Shown one piece after another: positions 14,864 through 14,864 of a stretch of DNA of 14,864 bases; the first letter of the stretch is position 1, and each line of letters opens with the position of its first letter. This DNA comes from CAZMNF01 sp964567595 (lineage in GTDB: Bacteria; Bipolaricaulota; Bipolaricaulia; RBG-16-55-9), in assembly GCA_964567595.1 (NCBI GenBank), contig CAZMNF010000047.1:1-14864 (forward strand), written 5' to 3'. Both the position numbers and the translations under genes were made by a program. The notes below the pieces were generated by a model that had not been told where the DNA came from, made no database searches, and saw nothing but the letters and a program-made list of their open reading frames with translations.

Positions 14864-14864
14864 A

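Overview
The window reads as ordinary chromosomal DNA from a GC-rich diderm (Gram-negative-type) bacterium. Support for an outer membrane comes from two plus-strand genes that end in aromatic-terminated, beta-rich C-termini (the partial gene at 1-65 and the long gene at 1289-4198), and from a solute-binding protein with a signal sequence but no lipobox cysteine. I see no insertion sequence, CRISPR array, prophage, rRNA or tRNA. The lineage cannot be named from this sequence alone; an uncultured environmental phylum is plausible.

Layout. (a) 1-65: the last 20 codons of a plus-strand gene, followed by a 14-bp GC hairpin. (b) 202-906 minus: a HAD-superfamily, beta-phosphoglucomutase-like hydrolase. 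Its upstream region (about 955-1118) is unusual: a TTGACA/TATACA promoter, at least five hairpins, a perfect Shine-Dalgarno partly folded into the last hairpin, and a 24-codon ORF that overlaps the HAD start. (c) 1289-4198 plus: a secreted M1-type metallopeptidase (HEIAH-x18-E) with a long C-terminal region that looks like an outer-membrane beta-barrel. (d) 4252-4288: a 13-bp hairpin between convergent genes. (e) 13777 down to 4291, minus: an eight-gene cluster in transcription order mmsA, class-III aminotransferase, peptide-type solute-binding protein, dppB-like and dppC-like permeases, M20 hydrolase, panB, panE. (f) 13778-14184: an intergenic region with an AT-rich core, probably a divergent promoter region. 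(g) 14185-14616 plus: tsaE, followed by an unrecognised 62-residue acidic protein.

How the genes may work together. The eight-gene cluster is tightly packed from dppB to panE (8-nt overlap, 21-nt gap, 6-nt gap, 4-nt ATGA overlap). The enzymes centre on beta-alanine and pantoate. A class-III aminotransferase could make malonate semialdehyde from beta-alanine, and MmsA could turn it into acetyl-CoA. PanB and PanE make, or in reverse break down, pantoate. An M20 amidohydrolase and an oligopeptide-type importer sit between them. The whole set fits import and cleavage of a beta-alanyl or pantothenyl amide, with both halves then used. This is inference: the substrates of the aminotransferase, M20 enzyme and transporter are not visible in the sequence. 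The transporter ATPases and panC/panD are not in the window.
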